The notes: generated from the sequence alone by a model not told the origin. A stretch of DNA of 60,722 nt from Mycetocola sp. (GCF_025464835.1 NZ_JAODMP010000007.1:1-60722), one strand, 5' to 3'; counted from the first letter of the stretch, positions 48,711 to 57,687 are shown. Made by a program: numbers and translations.

Positions 48711-49907
48711 TTACTTCTTTCCCTTCCAGTTCGGGTTCTCCCAAATGACGCTGCCACCCTGGCCAAGTCCGACACACATTGCTGTGAGGCCGTAGCGCAC
48801 ATCCGGGCGCTCGGCGAACTGGGCTGCGAGCTGAGTCATCAGTCGAACACCGGATGCTGCGAGTGGATGCCCGATGGCGATCGCCCCGCCCCACTGGTTC
48901 ACTCGGGGGTCGTCATCGTCGATGCCGAAGTGGTCGAGCAGGGAGAGAACCTGGATCGCGAAAGCCTCGTTCAGCTCGAACAGCCCGATGTCGTCGATCG
49001 TGAGTCCTGCTTTGCGCAGGGCCTTCTCTGTTGAGGGAACGGGACCGATGCCCATGATCTCCGGCTCGACTCCGGCGAAGGCGAAGCTCACCATGCGCAT
49101 CTTCGGCTTGAGCTTGAACTCTGTGACCGCGGAAGCTCCGGCCAGCAGGCTCACTGTCGCGCCGTCGGTCAGTGGGGAGGCGGTTCCCGCCGTCACGCGT
49201 CCGTGCGGGCGGAACGGTGTCTTCAGGTTGGCCAGACCTTCCATGGTGGTTTCGGGACGAGTGCCCTCATCACGGGTGGCGAGGCCCCACCCCGATTCGC
49301 TTCTGATCGCAACGGGGATGAGATCCGGCTGAATCTTGCCTGCCTCGTATGCGGCCTGCAGCTTCTGCTGGCTGCGCGTGCCGAAACGATCCGCGCGTTC
49401 CTTGGTGAGGTGGGGGAACCGATCATGGATACGCTCAGCAGTCTTGCCCATGTCGAGAGCATCCGCCGAGACGAGCTTCTCGCTCAGGAACCGCGGGTTC
49501 GGGTCCGCGTCGGCACCGAGCGGGTGGCGGCCCATGTGCTCGACACCGCCAGCGATGCCGAAGTCGTAGGCGCCGAAGGCGATGGCGCTGCCGATCTGCG
49601 TCACCGCGGTCATCGCCCCCGCACACATCCGGTCGATGGCGTAACCGGGAACGGACTGGGGGAGTCCGGCGAGAAGCGCGGTCGTGCGGCCGAGGGTGAG
49701 GCCCTGATCGCCTTGCTGGGTGGTGGCCGCGATCGCGACCTCGTCGATTCGGTCTTTCGGGACATCCGGGTTGCGCTCGAGAAGCCCCATCATCGCCTTG
49801 ACGACGAGATCATCCGCGCGGGTGTTCCAGTACTGACCTTTTTCTCCGGCGCGACCAAACGGGGTCCGCACACCATCAACAAAAAAGACGTCGGCTATTT
49901 CGGCCAC
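48711..49907 (-). CDS. fadA: Acetyl-CoA acyltransferase (thiolase)
   Basis: A 398-residue thiolase that cleaves 3-ketoacyl-CoA in beta-oxidation. The nucleophilic Cys is in DRMCAGAM; the GHPLAASGVR motif carries the active-site His and the C-terminal AMCVGLGQG the second Cys. The GTG start was chosen because GGGAGG lies 5 nt upstream on the minus strand; the extension to a further start has no support. It forms a two-gene operon with the FadB-like enzyme, probably following DUF3000 and RNase D. Confidence 0.94.
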   Translation of the reverse strand: MAEIADVFFVDGVRTPFGRAGEKGQYWNTRADDLVVKAMMGLLERNPDVPKDRIDEVAIAATTQQGDQGLTLGRTTALLAGLPQSVPGYAIDRMCAGAMTAVTQIGSAIAFGAYDFGIAGGVEHMGRHPLGADADPNPRFLSEKLVSADALDMGKTAERIHDRFPHLTKERADRFGTRSQQKLQAAYEAGKIQPDLIPVAIRSESGWGLATRDEGTRPETTMEGLANLKTPFRPHGRVTAGTASPLTDGATVSLLAGASAVTEFKLKPKMRMVSFAFAGVEPEIMGIGPVPSTEKALRKAGLTIDDIGLFELNEAFAIQVLSLLDHFGIDDDDPRVNQWGGAIAIGHPLAASGVRLMTQLAAQFAERPDVRYGLTAMCVGLGQGGSVIWENPNWKGKK

Positions 49908-49980
49908 TTTGCCTCCCAATTTCGTTTGCACCCCGATCCTAGAGAGCACGCCAAATCGGGCCGGAATCCTTTGATTCTTC

Positions 49981-51180
49981 CTACGACTCCCGTTTCGGAG
50001 CCTCCGACGCCAGTTGGCTGGATTCTACAAATGCAGAGGCGATTGCCTGTGCAGTAGCTTCAATCTGCCAGGGGCGGGCCGAGAGAGCGGCGAGGGCGTC
50101 CGCGATCGATTCAGCTGTGATCGGTTCGGGGGCATCCCATGCGACGCGCCGTAGAACCTCGGGGGTCAGAAGGTTCTCGATCGGGATGGCGAGGTCTTCG
50201 GAGATCGTGGAGATCGACGTCCGTGCCGCTTTGAGACGGCCATCGGCCTCTGGGTTGCGCTCCGCCCAGCTCCGTGGAGGAGGCAGGCTGTCGCCGGAGG
50301 CGCCGCGGATCGGCGGCAGGTCTTCGGTGCTGAGCCCGCGTTCGATTGCCGCCCACCATCGCGGGAGCTCGCTCCTCGACGCCCGGCCTTTGAACTCGCG
50401 CAGCGCAGCAAGCGCGGCGCGGCTCCGTGGTTCAGCTCGAACAGCGGCGACGATTGAGGAGTCCGGGACGAGTCGCCCTGGGGCGATGTCGCTCTCGCGA
50501 GCGAACGCATCCCTCGCAGTCCACAACTCGCGGGCGATCGCGAGGTTCCTGGCACCACGAACCGTGTTCAGTCCCGAGAGCCGGCGCCACGGGTCCTGGC
50601 GTTGGACCTTCGGCTGCCTGGCCAGAGTGGCTTCGAATTCCTGGGCGGCGATGGCGCGTTTGCCGCCTTCGTCGAGCAGAGCTGCGAGCTTGTCGCGGAC
50701 ATCGACGAGGAGTTCCACGTCGAGGGCGGCGTATTCCAGCCAGGTGGACGGCAGCGGCCGGGTCGACCAGTCAGCCGCGGAGTGCTCCTTGGCCAGGTGG
50801 ACCCCGAGGAGCTCTTCGACGACGGTTCCCAGCCCGACGCGAGGAAACCCGAGGAGCCGGGCGGCCAGTTCGGTGTCGAAGATGCGAACCGGATCGAGGC
50901 CGACTTCCCTCAAGCAGGCGAGGTCCTGGCTCGCCGCGTGGAGAACCCATTCAGCAGGAGCGATCGCCTCGTTCAGTTCGTCGAAGCGACCGATCGCGGG
51001 CGGGTCGAAGAGAAAAAGCCCGGCGCCACGGCGGTAGAGCTGGATGAGATACGCGCGCTGCGAGTAGCGGTAACCGGATGCCCGCTCAGCGTCGACGGCG
51101 ATCGGACCGCTTCCGGCTGCAATGGTTCGAACAGCGTCGAGGTATTCGTCCCTCGACTCGATGACGTGGCGTTCAGTCAC
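49981..51180 (-). CDS. rnd: Ribonuclease D (DEDDy exonuclease with HRDC)
   Basis: A 399-residue 3'-5' exoribonuclease. DEDDy motifs: VDAERASGY (Asp-Glu), HAASQDLACLREVGL (Asp), and YAALDVELL (Tyr and Asp). HRDC domain about residues 205-290 (ARELWTARDAFARESDIAPGRLVPDSSI). It trims tRNA and structured RNA 3' ends. The GTG start overlaps the DUF3000 stop by 8 nt, indicating translational coupling; a longer frame into DUF3000 is a shadow. Confidence 0.92.
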   Translation of the reverse strand: MTERHVIESRDEYLDAVRTIAAGSGPIAVDAERASGYRYSQRAYLIQLYRRGAGLFLFDPPAIGRFDELNEAIAPAEWVLHAASQDLACLREVGLDPVRIFDTELAARLLGFPRVGLGTVVEELLGVHLAKEHSAADWSTRPLPSTWLEYAALDVELLVDVRDKLAALLDEGGKRAIAAQEFEATLARQPKVQRQDPWRRLSGLNTVRGARNLAIARELWTARDAFARESDIAPGRLVPDSSIVAAVRAEPRSRAALAALREFKGRASRSELPRWWAAIERGLSTEDLPPIRGASGDSLPPPRSWAERNPEADGRLKAARTSISTISEDLAIPIENLLTPEVLRRVAWDAPEPITAESIADALAALSARPWQIEATAQAIASAFVESSQLASEAPKRES

Positions 51181-51769
51181 GCGCCGTCCTGCGACTAGAC
51201 AACAGAGTGACACCTTCGGTTGTTGGTGGGAGCCCGGCAAGCATGCAGAGCAGTTCCCCCCAGCCTTCCACATGTGAGGAGATATCGTTCTCCAGCGGAG
51301 TCCACGATGCCCTCAATTCGATCTGGGCACCATCGCCCTGCGCAGCCAGCTCCCCGAATCCGGTGGAGATGATCTTCGTGGCGGTCCCTGAAGCAGAGGT
51401 GTATTTGGCTGATCGTGCGTTGAGGGCGTCGACGAGCCAGGACCAGGCGACGTCGGCGAGGAATGGGTCAAGGCCGATCTCGGTTTCGAGCGGCGCCTGG
51501 ACGAAACAGACGATGCGGAACACGCCGCCCCAGGCTTCGGGTTCGCTCGGGTCGTAGAGGAGGATGAACCTTCCCGTGCCGAGTTCGGAATCGGCGCCGT
51601 GTCTGGACGGCGTGACGTCTGCGGAAAGAGCGACGCTGTATGGCGCCAGGTTACCGGGTGCGGGGATCTCCGTCACAGCCAATTCGGGCCGCGCCTTGGC
51701 GCGCCGAACGGAGTCCAGTGCGCTCTGGAACTCTGGAGGCACGTCGGTGCCCATCGGGAAATCAGCCAC
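51173..51769 (-). CDS. DUF3000 family protein
   Basis: A 198-residue actinobacterial protein with no recognised catalytic motif. It is almost always found directly upstream of the RNase D gene in actinobacteria, as here. Conserved stretches: PPEFQSALDSVRRA, EIPAPGNLAPYSVALSADV, FILLYDPSEPEAWGG, and VEGWGELLCMLAGLPPTTEGVTLL near the C-terminus. The GTG start is supported by TAGTCT on the minus strand ending 6 nt upstream. Function unknown; coupling to RNase D suggests a role in RNA metabolism, which is only an inference. Confidence 0.9.
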   Translation of the reverse strand: MADFPMGTDVPPEFQSALDSVRRAKARPELAVTEIPAPGNLAPYSVALSADVTPSRHGADSELGTGRFILLYDPSEPEAWGGVFRIVCFVQAPLETEIGLDPFLADVAWSWLVDALNARSAKYTSASGTATKIISTGFGELAAQGDGAQIELRASWTPLENDISSHVEGWGELLCMLAGLPPTTEGVTLLSSRRTARD

Positions 51770-51775
51770 GTTTGC

Positions 51776-51781
51776 AGACTA
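51776..51781 (-). promoter_or_regulatory. -10 element TAGTCT upstream of DUF3000
   Basis: On the minus strand TAGTCT is followed by six bases and the GTG start. The same short spacer holds the divergent hydrolase promoter (TAGAGT at 51780-51785 on the plus strand). Confidence 0.5.
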
Positions 51782-51794
51782 GAGTTACTTGCCC

Positions 51795-52982
51795 ATGAAA
51801 CGACACAGCCACGCCGACCGGAATGCCCCCGTCTCCACGGGCCGCCGCTGGCAGATCGTGGTCGTCTTCGGCGCAATCCTGCTCACGCTTGCGAGCAGTG
51901 CGGTCATCGCCGTCGGCACGGTCGCGCGGCGGGTGGTGACGCCGGCACGCACCCGGGTCCGGGAGAGCGATGTGCTCGCCATCGACGCCGAAAACGCGAC
52001 GATCACCCTCGGGGCTAACCCGGAAACATCTCTTCCCGGCCGCTACGGCCTGTTCTATGGGGAGCCCGAGCGGTATTTGCGTCTGGGAGATGTTCTGCAC
52101 TCGACCGGTGCGGCCGTGACCCGCAAGCTCGAGACTGCGGCCGATGGCTTACCGACGAGCGGCCCGGCCACGTTCAGCGGATGGTACTTCTCCCGGCCTG
52201 AAGAGCTCGGCATCGGCTTCCGGAACATCGACGTGCCGACACCGGCCGGCAACGCGCCGGCCTGGCTCTTCCCGGCTGAGGAAGACACCGGCCGCTGGGT
52301 GGTCATCGTTCACGGCCGCGGAACCACGAGAAGCGAGTGTCTCCGAGCCGTTCCCGTCTGGCGGGAGGCGGGCTACTCGGCGTTTCTGGTGTCATACCGG
52401 AACGACGGCGACGCTCCGCCCAGTGCCGACGGGTTGTACGGCCTCGGCGAGACCGAGTGGAACGATGTCGACGCCGCTCTGGATGTGGCTGTAGCGCACG
52501 GCGCCACAGACGTCGTTCTCATGGGTTGGTCGATGGGAGGCACCATCGCGGTGCAGACCTCACTGCGCAGCAGCCACACCGCTCTTCTCCGGGGTGTAGT
52601 GCTTGACTCTCCTGTGCTCGACTGGGCCCGAGTCCTCGAATTTCAGGCGGACGCCGGGCGGATCCCCGTTCCGCTGCGTCTGGCGGCGATCACTGCGATC
52701 AGCAGCCCGTGGGGCAGGGTGCTTACCGGCCTCGACTCGGCTGTGGATCTTTGTGGCCTCGATGTCATCAGCCGCGCCTGCGAGCTCACCCTCCCGATTC
52801 TCGTGCTGCACAGCGACGATGACGGGTTCGTCCCGTCGTCAGGGTCGCACGACCTCGCGGCAGCGCGTCCGGACATCGTCACCTTTTCGCCGTTCACCGG
52901 TGCCGGGCACACGAAACTCTGGAACTATGACGAGGGCCGATGGACCTCGGCGATCCGGGAGTGGGCCGCGACGCTCAGCTGA
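51795..52982 (+). CDS. Membrane-anchored alpha/beta hydrolase
   Basis: A 395-residue alpha/beta hydrolase with one N-terminal transmembrane helix (about residues 20-42) placing the catalytic domain outside the membrane. Nucleophile elbow MGWSMGG; the acid Asp in HSDDDGFVPSS and the His in FTGAGHTKLWN complete the triad. VVIVHGRGTTRSE supplies the oxyanion hole. Substrate unknown (esterase or peptidase). The ATG was preferred over an in-frame TTG two codons upstream; a -10 hexamer TAGAGT lies 9 nt before the ATG. It ends 4 bp before the convergent sufE. Confidence 0.85.
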   Translation: MKRHSHADRNAPVSTGRRWQIVVVFGAILLTLASSAVIAVGTVARRVVTPARTRVRESDVLAIDAENATITLGANPETSLPGRYGLFYGEPERYLRLGDVLHSTGAAVTRKLETAADGLPTSGPATFSGWYFSRPEELGIGFRNIDVPTPAGNAPAWLFPAEEDTGRWVVIVHGRGTTRSECLRAVPVWREAGYSAFLVSYRNDGDAPPSADGLYGLGETEWNDVDAALDVAVAHGATDVVLMGWSMGGTIAVQTSLRSSHTALLRGVVLDSPVLDWARVLEFQADAGRIPVPLRLAAITAISSPWGRVLTGLDSAVDLCGLDVISRACELTLPILVLHSDDDGFVPSSGSHDLAAARPDIVTFSPFTGAGHTKLWNYDEGRWTSAIREWAATLS

Positions 52983-52986
52983 ACGG

Positions 52987-53421
52987 TCAGGCCGCTGCGC
53001 GCTCTGCCAGTTGACGTTTCGCCCGCTGGAGCATGCCGTTCATGCCGTTGAGCCGAAGCGGTGAGACGGCCCTGCCGAGGCCGAGCATCTGCGGGAAGTC
53101 AGACGGGATAGCGAGAACCTCCTCGACGCTCAGGCCGTCGACCGCCTGGGCGAGAATGCTGGCGAATCCACGCGTGGTCGGAGCTTCTCGCGGCGCGGTG
53201 GCATGCAGGTGCACCCCGTCGTCGGCTACCTCGACGAAGATGAAGATCGGCGACTGACACTCGACCACACGCTCGAGCAGGTCAGGGTGCTCCGCGTACC
53301 GCGAGGGCAGGTCAGGAAGCTCCATCGAGAACTCCAGCAGCAGCTGGAGCCGTGATTTCTCGTCGACAGCGAGGAATTCGTCGCGGATCTCAGCCAACTG
53401 CGCGGGAAGGATCTCAGTCAT
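52987..53421 (-). CDS. sufE: SufE-like sulfur acceptor protein
   Basis: A 144-residue SufE-family protein, accepts persulfide sulfur from a cysteine desulfurase for Fe-S cluster assembly. The active Cys is in VVECQSPIFIFVEV; conserved PREAPTTRGFASIL and SPLRLNGMNGML blocks are present. It is located next to a rhodanese-type sulfurtransferase gene on the same strand, 52 bp upstream, suggesting a joint sulfur-transfer unit. No suf operon or desulfurase is in the window. Confidence 0.92.
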   Translation of the reverse strand: MTEILPAQLAEIRDEFLAVDEKSRLQLLLEFSMELPDLPSRYAEHPDLLERVVECQSPIFIFVEVADDGVHLHATAPREAPTTRGFASILAQAVDGLSVEEVLAIPSDFPQMLGLGRAVSPLRLNGMNGMLQRAKRQLAERAAA

Positions 53422-53473
53422 GGTGCATCTATTGTCCCACGGGATTTCTGCCGGGAGGCTGGGTCGCGGTCGT

Positions 53474-54370
53474 TCAGCGGGGGAGTTCTCCCGGTTCTTC
53501 GCCGACCGCGATTGGGACCCGTACTGCGCTTCCCCACTCGGTCCACGACCCGTCGTAGTTCCGTACTTTGTTGAAGCCGAGGAGGTACTGGAGTACGAAC
53601 CAGGTGTGGCTGGAGCGTTCGCCGATCCGGCAGTAGGCGACCACGTCGTCTCCGTCTTTCAATCCGGCTTCGTCCCGGTAGATGGCGTTGAGCTCGGCGA
53701 GGGGACGGAAGGTTCCGTCGTCTGCGACCGCCTTGGACCACGGAACACTGCTCGCGGTCGGGATGTGGCCGGAACGCAGCGCACCTTCTTCGGGGTAGGC
53801 CGGAGCGGTGTTGCGCTCACCGCTGTATTCCTCCGGTGAACGCACGTCGATCAGGGGATTCCCGAGGTGCGCGAGAACGTCGTCCTTATAGGCACGGATG
53901 ACGGAGTCGTCCCGTTCGACGACCGGATACTCGGCCGGGCGCCGTGCCGTGGCATCCGTGGTCATCGGTCGTCCCTCGGCGATCCACTTGTCGCGACCGC
54001 CGTCGAGCAACCGCACGTCACTGTGACCGAACAGCCGGAACACCCACAACGCGTACGCTGCCCACCAGTTGCTCTTGTCGCCGTAGAAGACAACGGTGTC
54101 GTCACGTGCGATTCCCCGGCTCGAGAGCAGTTCCGCGAATCGTTCACCGTCGATGTAGTCCCGCTGCACAGGGTCGTTGAGATCGGTGTGCCAGTCGATT
54201 TTCACCGCTCCAGGGATGTGGCCCACCTCGTAGAGCAGGACGTCCTCATCCGATTCGACGACGACGAGGCCGGGCGCTCCCAGGCGTTCCTCGAGCCAGT
54301 TCGTGGTGACGAGTCGTTCGGGGTACGCGTACTCGGCGAACTCGGGGGACTCGTCGATTTCGATGGGCAT
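53474..54370 (-). CDS. sseA: 3-mercaptopyruvate/thiosulfate sulfurtransferase (tandem rhodanese)
   Basis: A 298-residue two-domain rhodanese. The N-terminal, non-catalytic domain has the [21 protein letters not shown] block, and the C-terminal domain has [13 protein letters not shown] and the catalytic Cys loop [13 protein letters not shown], with CRIGER typical of thiosulfate sulfurtransferases of actinobacteria. It transfers sulfane sulfur to thiol acceptors. GGAGG lies 6 nt before the ATG on the minus strand. Gene order with sufE downstream is conserved in actinobacteria. Confidence 0.92.
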   Translation of the reverse strand: MPIEIDESPEFAEYAYPERLVTTNWLEERLGAPGLVVVESDEDVLLYEVGHIPGAVKIDWHTDLNDPVQRDYIDGERFAELLSSRGIARDDTVVFYGDKSNWWAAYALWVFRLFGHSDVRLLDGGRDKWIAEGRPMTTDATARRPAEYPVVERDDSVIRAYKDDVLAHLGNPLIDVRSPEEYSGERNTAPAYPEEGALRSGHIPTASSVPWSKAVADDGTFRPLAELNAIYRDEAGLKDGDDVVAYCRIGERSSHTWFVLQYLLGFNKVRNYDGSWTEWGSAVRVPIAVGEEPGELPR

Positions 54371-54518
54371 GGTCTACCTCCGGGAGTGGACGGCGAAGCG
54401 GTGTGTGAGCGGCGCGTCGCCTGCCTTAGGCTTGGGACTCGTTCTTCTCGCGAAGATACGCAGCTTTCTCTCCTGCCAAAGCTGCGCCGTAAGACTTCGA
54501 CACACGAGGTATTGTCCC

Positions 54519-55556
54519 ATGAGCCAGACCGCCGAGACGGCACGCCTCCGCATCTCCGACCGCACGCCGACGATCACCGGTGAGGAGATCGCGGCCAGTC
54601 TTGTCCCGCCACGCCAGTTCACGGAGGCCAGCTTCGCCAGCTACCGCCCGGATCCGGATTTTGCGTCACAGGAAGAGGCGGTCTCCCTCCTCGAGTCGTT
54701 CGCCGCAAGCTGGGCGCCAACGAAGGCATCCGGATTCTTCGGCCGCCGGAAGAAGGAGCCCGAGGTCAAGCCAGGGGTTTACCTCGACGGCGGATTCGGC
54801 GTCGGGAAGACGCACTTGCTCGCCGCCCTGTGGCACGCGGCACCGGGGCCGCGCAAGTACTTCGGCACGTTCATCGAGTACACCGCCCTGGTCGGCGCCC
54901 TCGGGTACGCGAAGGCGGTTGAGGCGCTCACCGGTTCTGCTTTGCTCTGCATCGACGAGTTCGAACTCGACGACCCGGGCGACACCATGATGATGACCCG
55001 GCTGCTCACCGACCTGGTGGCGACAGGCACACGAGTGGCCGCCACGTCGAACACCCCGCCGAACGCTCTTGGTGAAGGCCGGTTCGCCGCGTCTGATTTC
55101 CTGCGCGAGATCCATGCCATGTCGAGCCATTTCACCACGCTGCGGATCGACGGAAACGACTTCCGGCGGCGCTCGACCGACGGGCACGCCGGGGTCCTGG
55201 ATGCGGACGCGTACGCCAGCAGGCTGGAAAGGGCAGCGGATGCGGGGGAGCGGATGTCGGATGATTCGTTCGATGAGCTCATCACCCACCTCGCCACCGT
55301 CCACCCCTCGAAGTACATCAAGCTCATCGACGGCATCGACCGGATCGGTCTGCGGGACGTCCACGAGCTGCACTCGCAGACGGAGGCGCTGCGCCTGGTT
55401 GCGTTCATCGACCGTGTCTACGACGCCCAGATACCGATCTCTGCCACGGGCATCCCACTGGACCAGGTGTTCGGCGGAGACATGCTCTCGGGCGGGTACC
55501 GCAAGAAGTACCTGCGATCCATGTCACGGATGATCGCGCTGGCCGAAGCTCCCTGA
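54519..55556 (+). CDS. zapE: Cell division ATPase ZapE (AFG1-like)
   Basis: A 345-residue AAA+ family ATPase. Walker A is GGFGVGKTHLL (about residues 89-99), Walker B is LLCIDEFELDDPGD, sensor ATSNTPP and the LREI-rich small domain follow. In proteobacteria ZapE associates with FtsZ at constriction; in actinobacteria the family is present but function is less studied. The ATG giving MSQTAETARLR was chosen; the longer frame overlaps the divergent sseA promoter and has no support. Confidence 0.9.
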   Translation: MSQTAETARLRISDRTPTITGEEIAASLVPPRQFTEASFASYRPDPDFASQEEAVSLLESFAASWAPTKASGFFGRRKKEPEVKPGVYLDGGFGVGKTHLLAALWHAAPGPRKYFGTFIEYTALVGALGYAKAVEALTGSALLCIDEFELDDPGDTMMMTRLLTDLVATGTRVAATSNTPPNALGEGRFAASDFLREIHAMSSHFTTLRIDGNDFRRRSTDGHAGVLDADAYASRLERAADAGERMSDDSFDELITHLATVHPSKYIKLIDGIDRIGLRDVHELHSQTEALRLVAFIDRVYDAQIPISATGIPLDQVFGGDMLSGGYRKKYLRSMSRMIALAEAP

Positions 55557-55591
55557 CCCCGAAACGTTCTTTTTACAAGGGCACCCCTCGT

Positions 55592-55630
55592 GTAACAGAC
55601 CCGAAACATCGGGTACACCGCTCTCGAAAC
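55592..55630 (+). promoter_or_regulatory. GlnR-type operator upstream of amt
   Basis: GTAAC (55592-55596), GAAAC (55603-55607), TACAC (55614-55618) and GAAAC (55626-55630), start spacings 11, 11 and 12 bp. It matches the actinobacterial GlnR a-b-a-b box pattern seen also at glnA1. Located about 90-125 bp before the amt start. Confidence 0.75.
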
Positions 55631-55717
55631 GTCCGGCATCCAAGCTGGCTACACCGACGAAACGCTCAGCGTTCCCCGTCGGTAGCCCGATGCACTCGAG
55701 AGAACGAAGGACACGAT

Positions 55718-56950
55718 ATGGACACCGGCAGCATTGCCTGGGGAATCACAGCCACCGCCCTGGTGCTGGTGATGACCCCTGGCGTCGCATTCTTCTACGG
55801 CGGCCTTGTGAAGGCCAAGAGCGTCATCAGCATGATGATGATGAGTTTCGGCGCACTCGGCCTCATCACCGTCCTGTGGATTCTCTACGGGTTCAACATG
55901 AGCGCGGTCGCTAACCCGCTCGACTTCGCAGGCAACCCGTTCGCCGACTTCGGCCTGACCGCACTTTCCCAGGGTGAAGACGCGAACACGAACCTCCTCG
56001 GCGCCACCTACGGTGCCACATTCGCGATCATCACCGTCGCCCTGATCTCGGGTGCCATCGCCGACCGCGCGAAGTTCGGGTCGTGGATGCTGTTCGCCGG
56101 CATTTTCGCGACACTCGCCTACTTCCCGATCGCGGCGTGGGTCTGGGGCGGCGGTTGGATCATGAACCTCGGCACGGCGCTCTTCGGTGAAGACGCGGGA
56201 ATCGGTGTCATCGACTATGCCGGTGGAACCGCTGTGCACATCAACGCCGGTGCCGCCGCACTCGCCCTCGCACTTGTGCTCGGCAAGCGGGTCGGCTTCC
56301 AGAAGGGCATCCAGAAGCCGCACAACGTGCCGCTCACACTCCTCGGTGCGTCGATCCTCTGGTTCGGCTGGTTCGGTTTCAACGCCGGCGCCGAGTGGCT
56401 CAACGGTCTGGCCAACACCGGCCTCATCGTGATCAACACCCTCGGAGCGACGGCCGCTGCCATCATCGGCTGGCTGATCATCGAGAAGCTCAAGGATGGC
56501 AAGGCCACCTCGGTCGGTGCCGCATCGGGTGCCGTCGCCGGTCTTGTCGCCATCACCCCTGCCTGCGCCAACCTCACCCCCGGCTGGGCGCTTCTGCTCG
56601 GTGTCGTCACGGGTGCGGTCTGCGCCCTGGCGGTCGAACTGAAATTCAAACTCGGATTCGACGACTCACTCGACGTCGTCGGCATCCACCTCGTCGGTGG
56701 CCTCGTCGGAACGCTGTACCTCGGCTTCTTCGCCACGGAGACCGGGCTCTTCGTCGGCGGCGGGCTCGAACAACTCGCCGTGCAGTTCATCGCCGCGTTC
56801 GCGGTGCTGGTCTACTCCTTCCTGGTCGCCGGCGCCATCGGCTTCGCCATCCAGAAGACGCTCGGCTTCCGGGTGAAGAACGAAGACGAGATCGCGGGCG
56901 TCGACACGTCGGTTCACGGCGAAGAGGGATACGTGCTCGAAGTCGTCTAG
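55718..56950 (+). CDS. amt: Ammonium transporter (Amt/MEP/Rh)
   Basis: A 410-residue membrane channel for ammonium uptake, eleven predicted helices. Signature segments: an opening GVAFFYGGLVKAKSV, the ADRAKFGSW region with the conserved Asp, the DYAGGTAVHINAGAAAL motif with the first pore His, and VGIHLVGGLVGTL with the second pore His. The C-terminus is cytosolic and ends acidic. AAGGA is upstream. The GlnR-type operator predicts induction by nitrogen limitation together with glnA1. No glnK is adjacent in this window. Confidence 0.96.
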   Translation: MDTGSIAWGITATALVLVMTPGVAFFYGGLVKAKSVISMMMMSFGALGLITVLWILYGFNMSAVANPLDFAGNPFADFGLTALSQGEDANTNLLGATYGATFAIITVALISGAIADRAKFGSWMLFAGIFATLAYFPIAAWVWGGGWIMNLGTALFGEDAGIGVIDYAGGTAVHINAGAAALALALVLGKRVGFQKGIQKPHNVPLTLLGASILWFGWFGFNAGAEWLNGLANTGLIVINTLGATAAAIIGWLIIEKLKDGKATSVGAASGAVAGLVAITPACANLTPGWALLLGVVTGAVCALAVELKFKLGFDDSLDVVGIHLVGGLVGTLYLGFFATETGLFVGGGLEQLAVQFIAAFAVLVYSFLVAGAIGFAIQKTLGFRVKNEDEIAGVDTSVHGEEGYVLEVV

Positions 56951-56971
56951 CTTCACCCTCGCAACCAGAGA

Positions 56972-57005
56972 GAACGGGATGCCGCCCAACAGCGGCATCC
57001 CGTTC
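56972..57005 (+). terminator. Perfect 14-bp hairpin after amt
   Basis: GAACGGGATGCCGC pairs perfectly with 56992-57005 across a 6-nt loop, 22 bp after the amt stop. It lacks a T-run, like the hairpins after the transglycosylase and acnA. Confidence 0.65.
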
Positions 57006-57010
57006 CGGCG

Positions 57011-57038
57011 TTGCGGGAGAGACCCGCGCCGCTATGAT
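57011..57038 (+). promoter_or_regulatory. Promoter of the PemK/MazF-like gene
   Basis: -35 TTGCGG (57011-57016) and -10 TATGAT (57033-57038) with a 16-bp spacer; the -10 is a good match. It starts 5 bp after the amt hairpin, so the downstream gene has its own promoter and a leader of about 68 nt. Confidence 0.6.
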
Positions 57039-57112
57039 GAGCGCGTGATCTTGCTGAGTCGACGCCCCGCCGCGCCACCCCGCCGCCCCAGCGAGCGTGG
57101 GGATCACCGCTG

Positions 57113-57658
57113 ATGTCGTCCGTTGGCGCGCTCGTCCGCTCTGTCGTCCGTCTCCTGAACCGCTCTGCCGAACCGCCCACACGGCGGCAACGCAATGCGA
57201 ACAGGCACGGGGCGTCAGCCGAGCCGGGCGAGGAGCAGCCGGGACGCTTCGGTCGGCATGCCACCGTCGAGGTGGATGCGAGCCTGATTCGTCGCGTGCG
57301 GATGACGCACTCCCCATCCACAGACGGCAATCCGGACCCAGGAGAGATCGTGTGGACCTGGGTGCCGTACGAGGAACGTGACGGCAGGGGAAAGGACCGG
57401 CCGGTGCTGCTCGTCGCTACGGAAGCAGGTGGCACGACGTTGGCCGTGGCGCTGACGAGCAAACCTCACGGCGATGCAGCCGATTTCGTTCCCATCGGTC
57501 GAGGGAACTGGGACTCCCAGGAGCGGCCCAGCTGGGTCGGGATCGAGCGAGTCTTCCGCGTGCACCCCGCCGGCATGAGACGGGAAGCAGCAGCGCTTGA
57601 CGAGGACCGTTTCTCCCGAGTGGCCGACGCGATCGCCGGGCGTTACGGCTGGCGCTGA
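57113..57658 (+). CDS. Solitary PemK/MazF-like protein with N-terminal Arg-rich extension
   Basis: A 181-residue protein. Residues 1-70 form a basic, low-complexity extension (Arg, Ser, Ala). The rest resembles the PemK/MazF fold: DPGEIVWTWVPYEERDGRGKDRPVLLVATE, matching the family's PGxVWW-(V/I)-E..G...RPVLVLS core, then LAVALTSK and a WVGIERVFRVHP segment. MazF proteins are mRNA endonucleases paired with antitoxins; here no antitoxin gene lies beside it, and homologues of this type in Microbacteriaceae seem also to be solitary. Activity is unproven. A GGGGAT sequence precedes the ATG. Confidence 0.7.
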   Translation: MSSVGALVRSVVRLLNRSAEPPTRRQRNANRHGASAEPGEEQPGRFGRHATVEVDASLIRRVRMTHSPSTDGNPDPGEIVWTWVPYEERDGRGKDRPVLLVATEAGGTTLAVALTSKPHGDAADFVPIGRGNWDSQERPSWVGIERVFRVHPAGMRREAAALDEDRFSRVADAIAGRYGWR

Positions 57659-57681
57659 ACGAAGCAGCCTACGCGCCACGT

Positions 57682-57687
57682 TAGAAT
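57682..57687 (+). promoter_or_regulatory. -10 element TAGAAT before the EEP gene
   Basis: TAGAAT is a good -10 match; transcription would start about 57694, downstream of the only canonical in-frame start (TTG at 57688). A -35 is not evident. It bears on the start codon question for the following gene. Confidence 0.5.

Noticed and set aside
46555-48795. Long plus-strand ORF opposite the FadB-like gene (746 codons)
   Set aside because: It is an antisense shadow of a GC-rich gene with full family motifs on the minus strand; its translation is Arg/Asp/Val-rich without recognisable domains.
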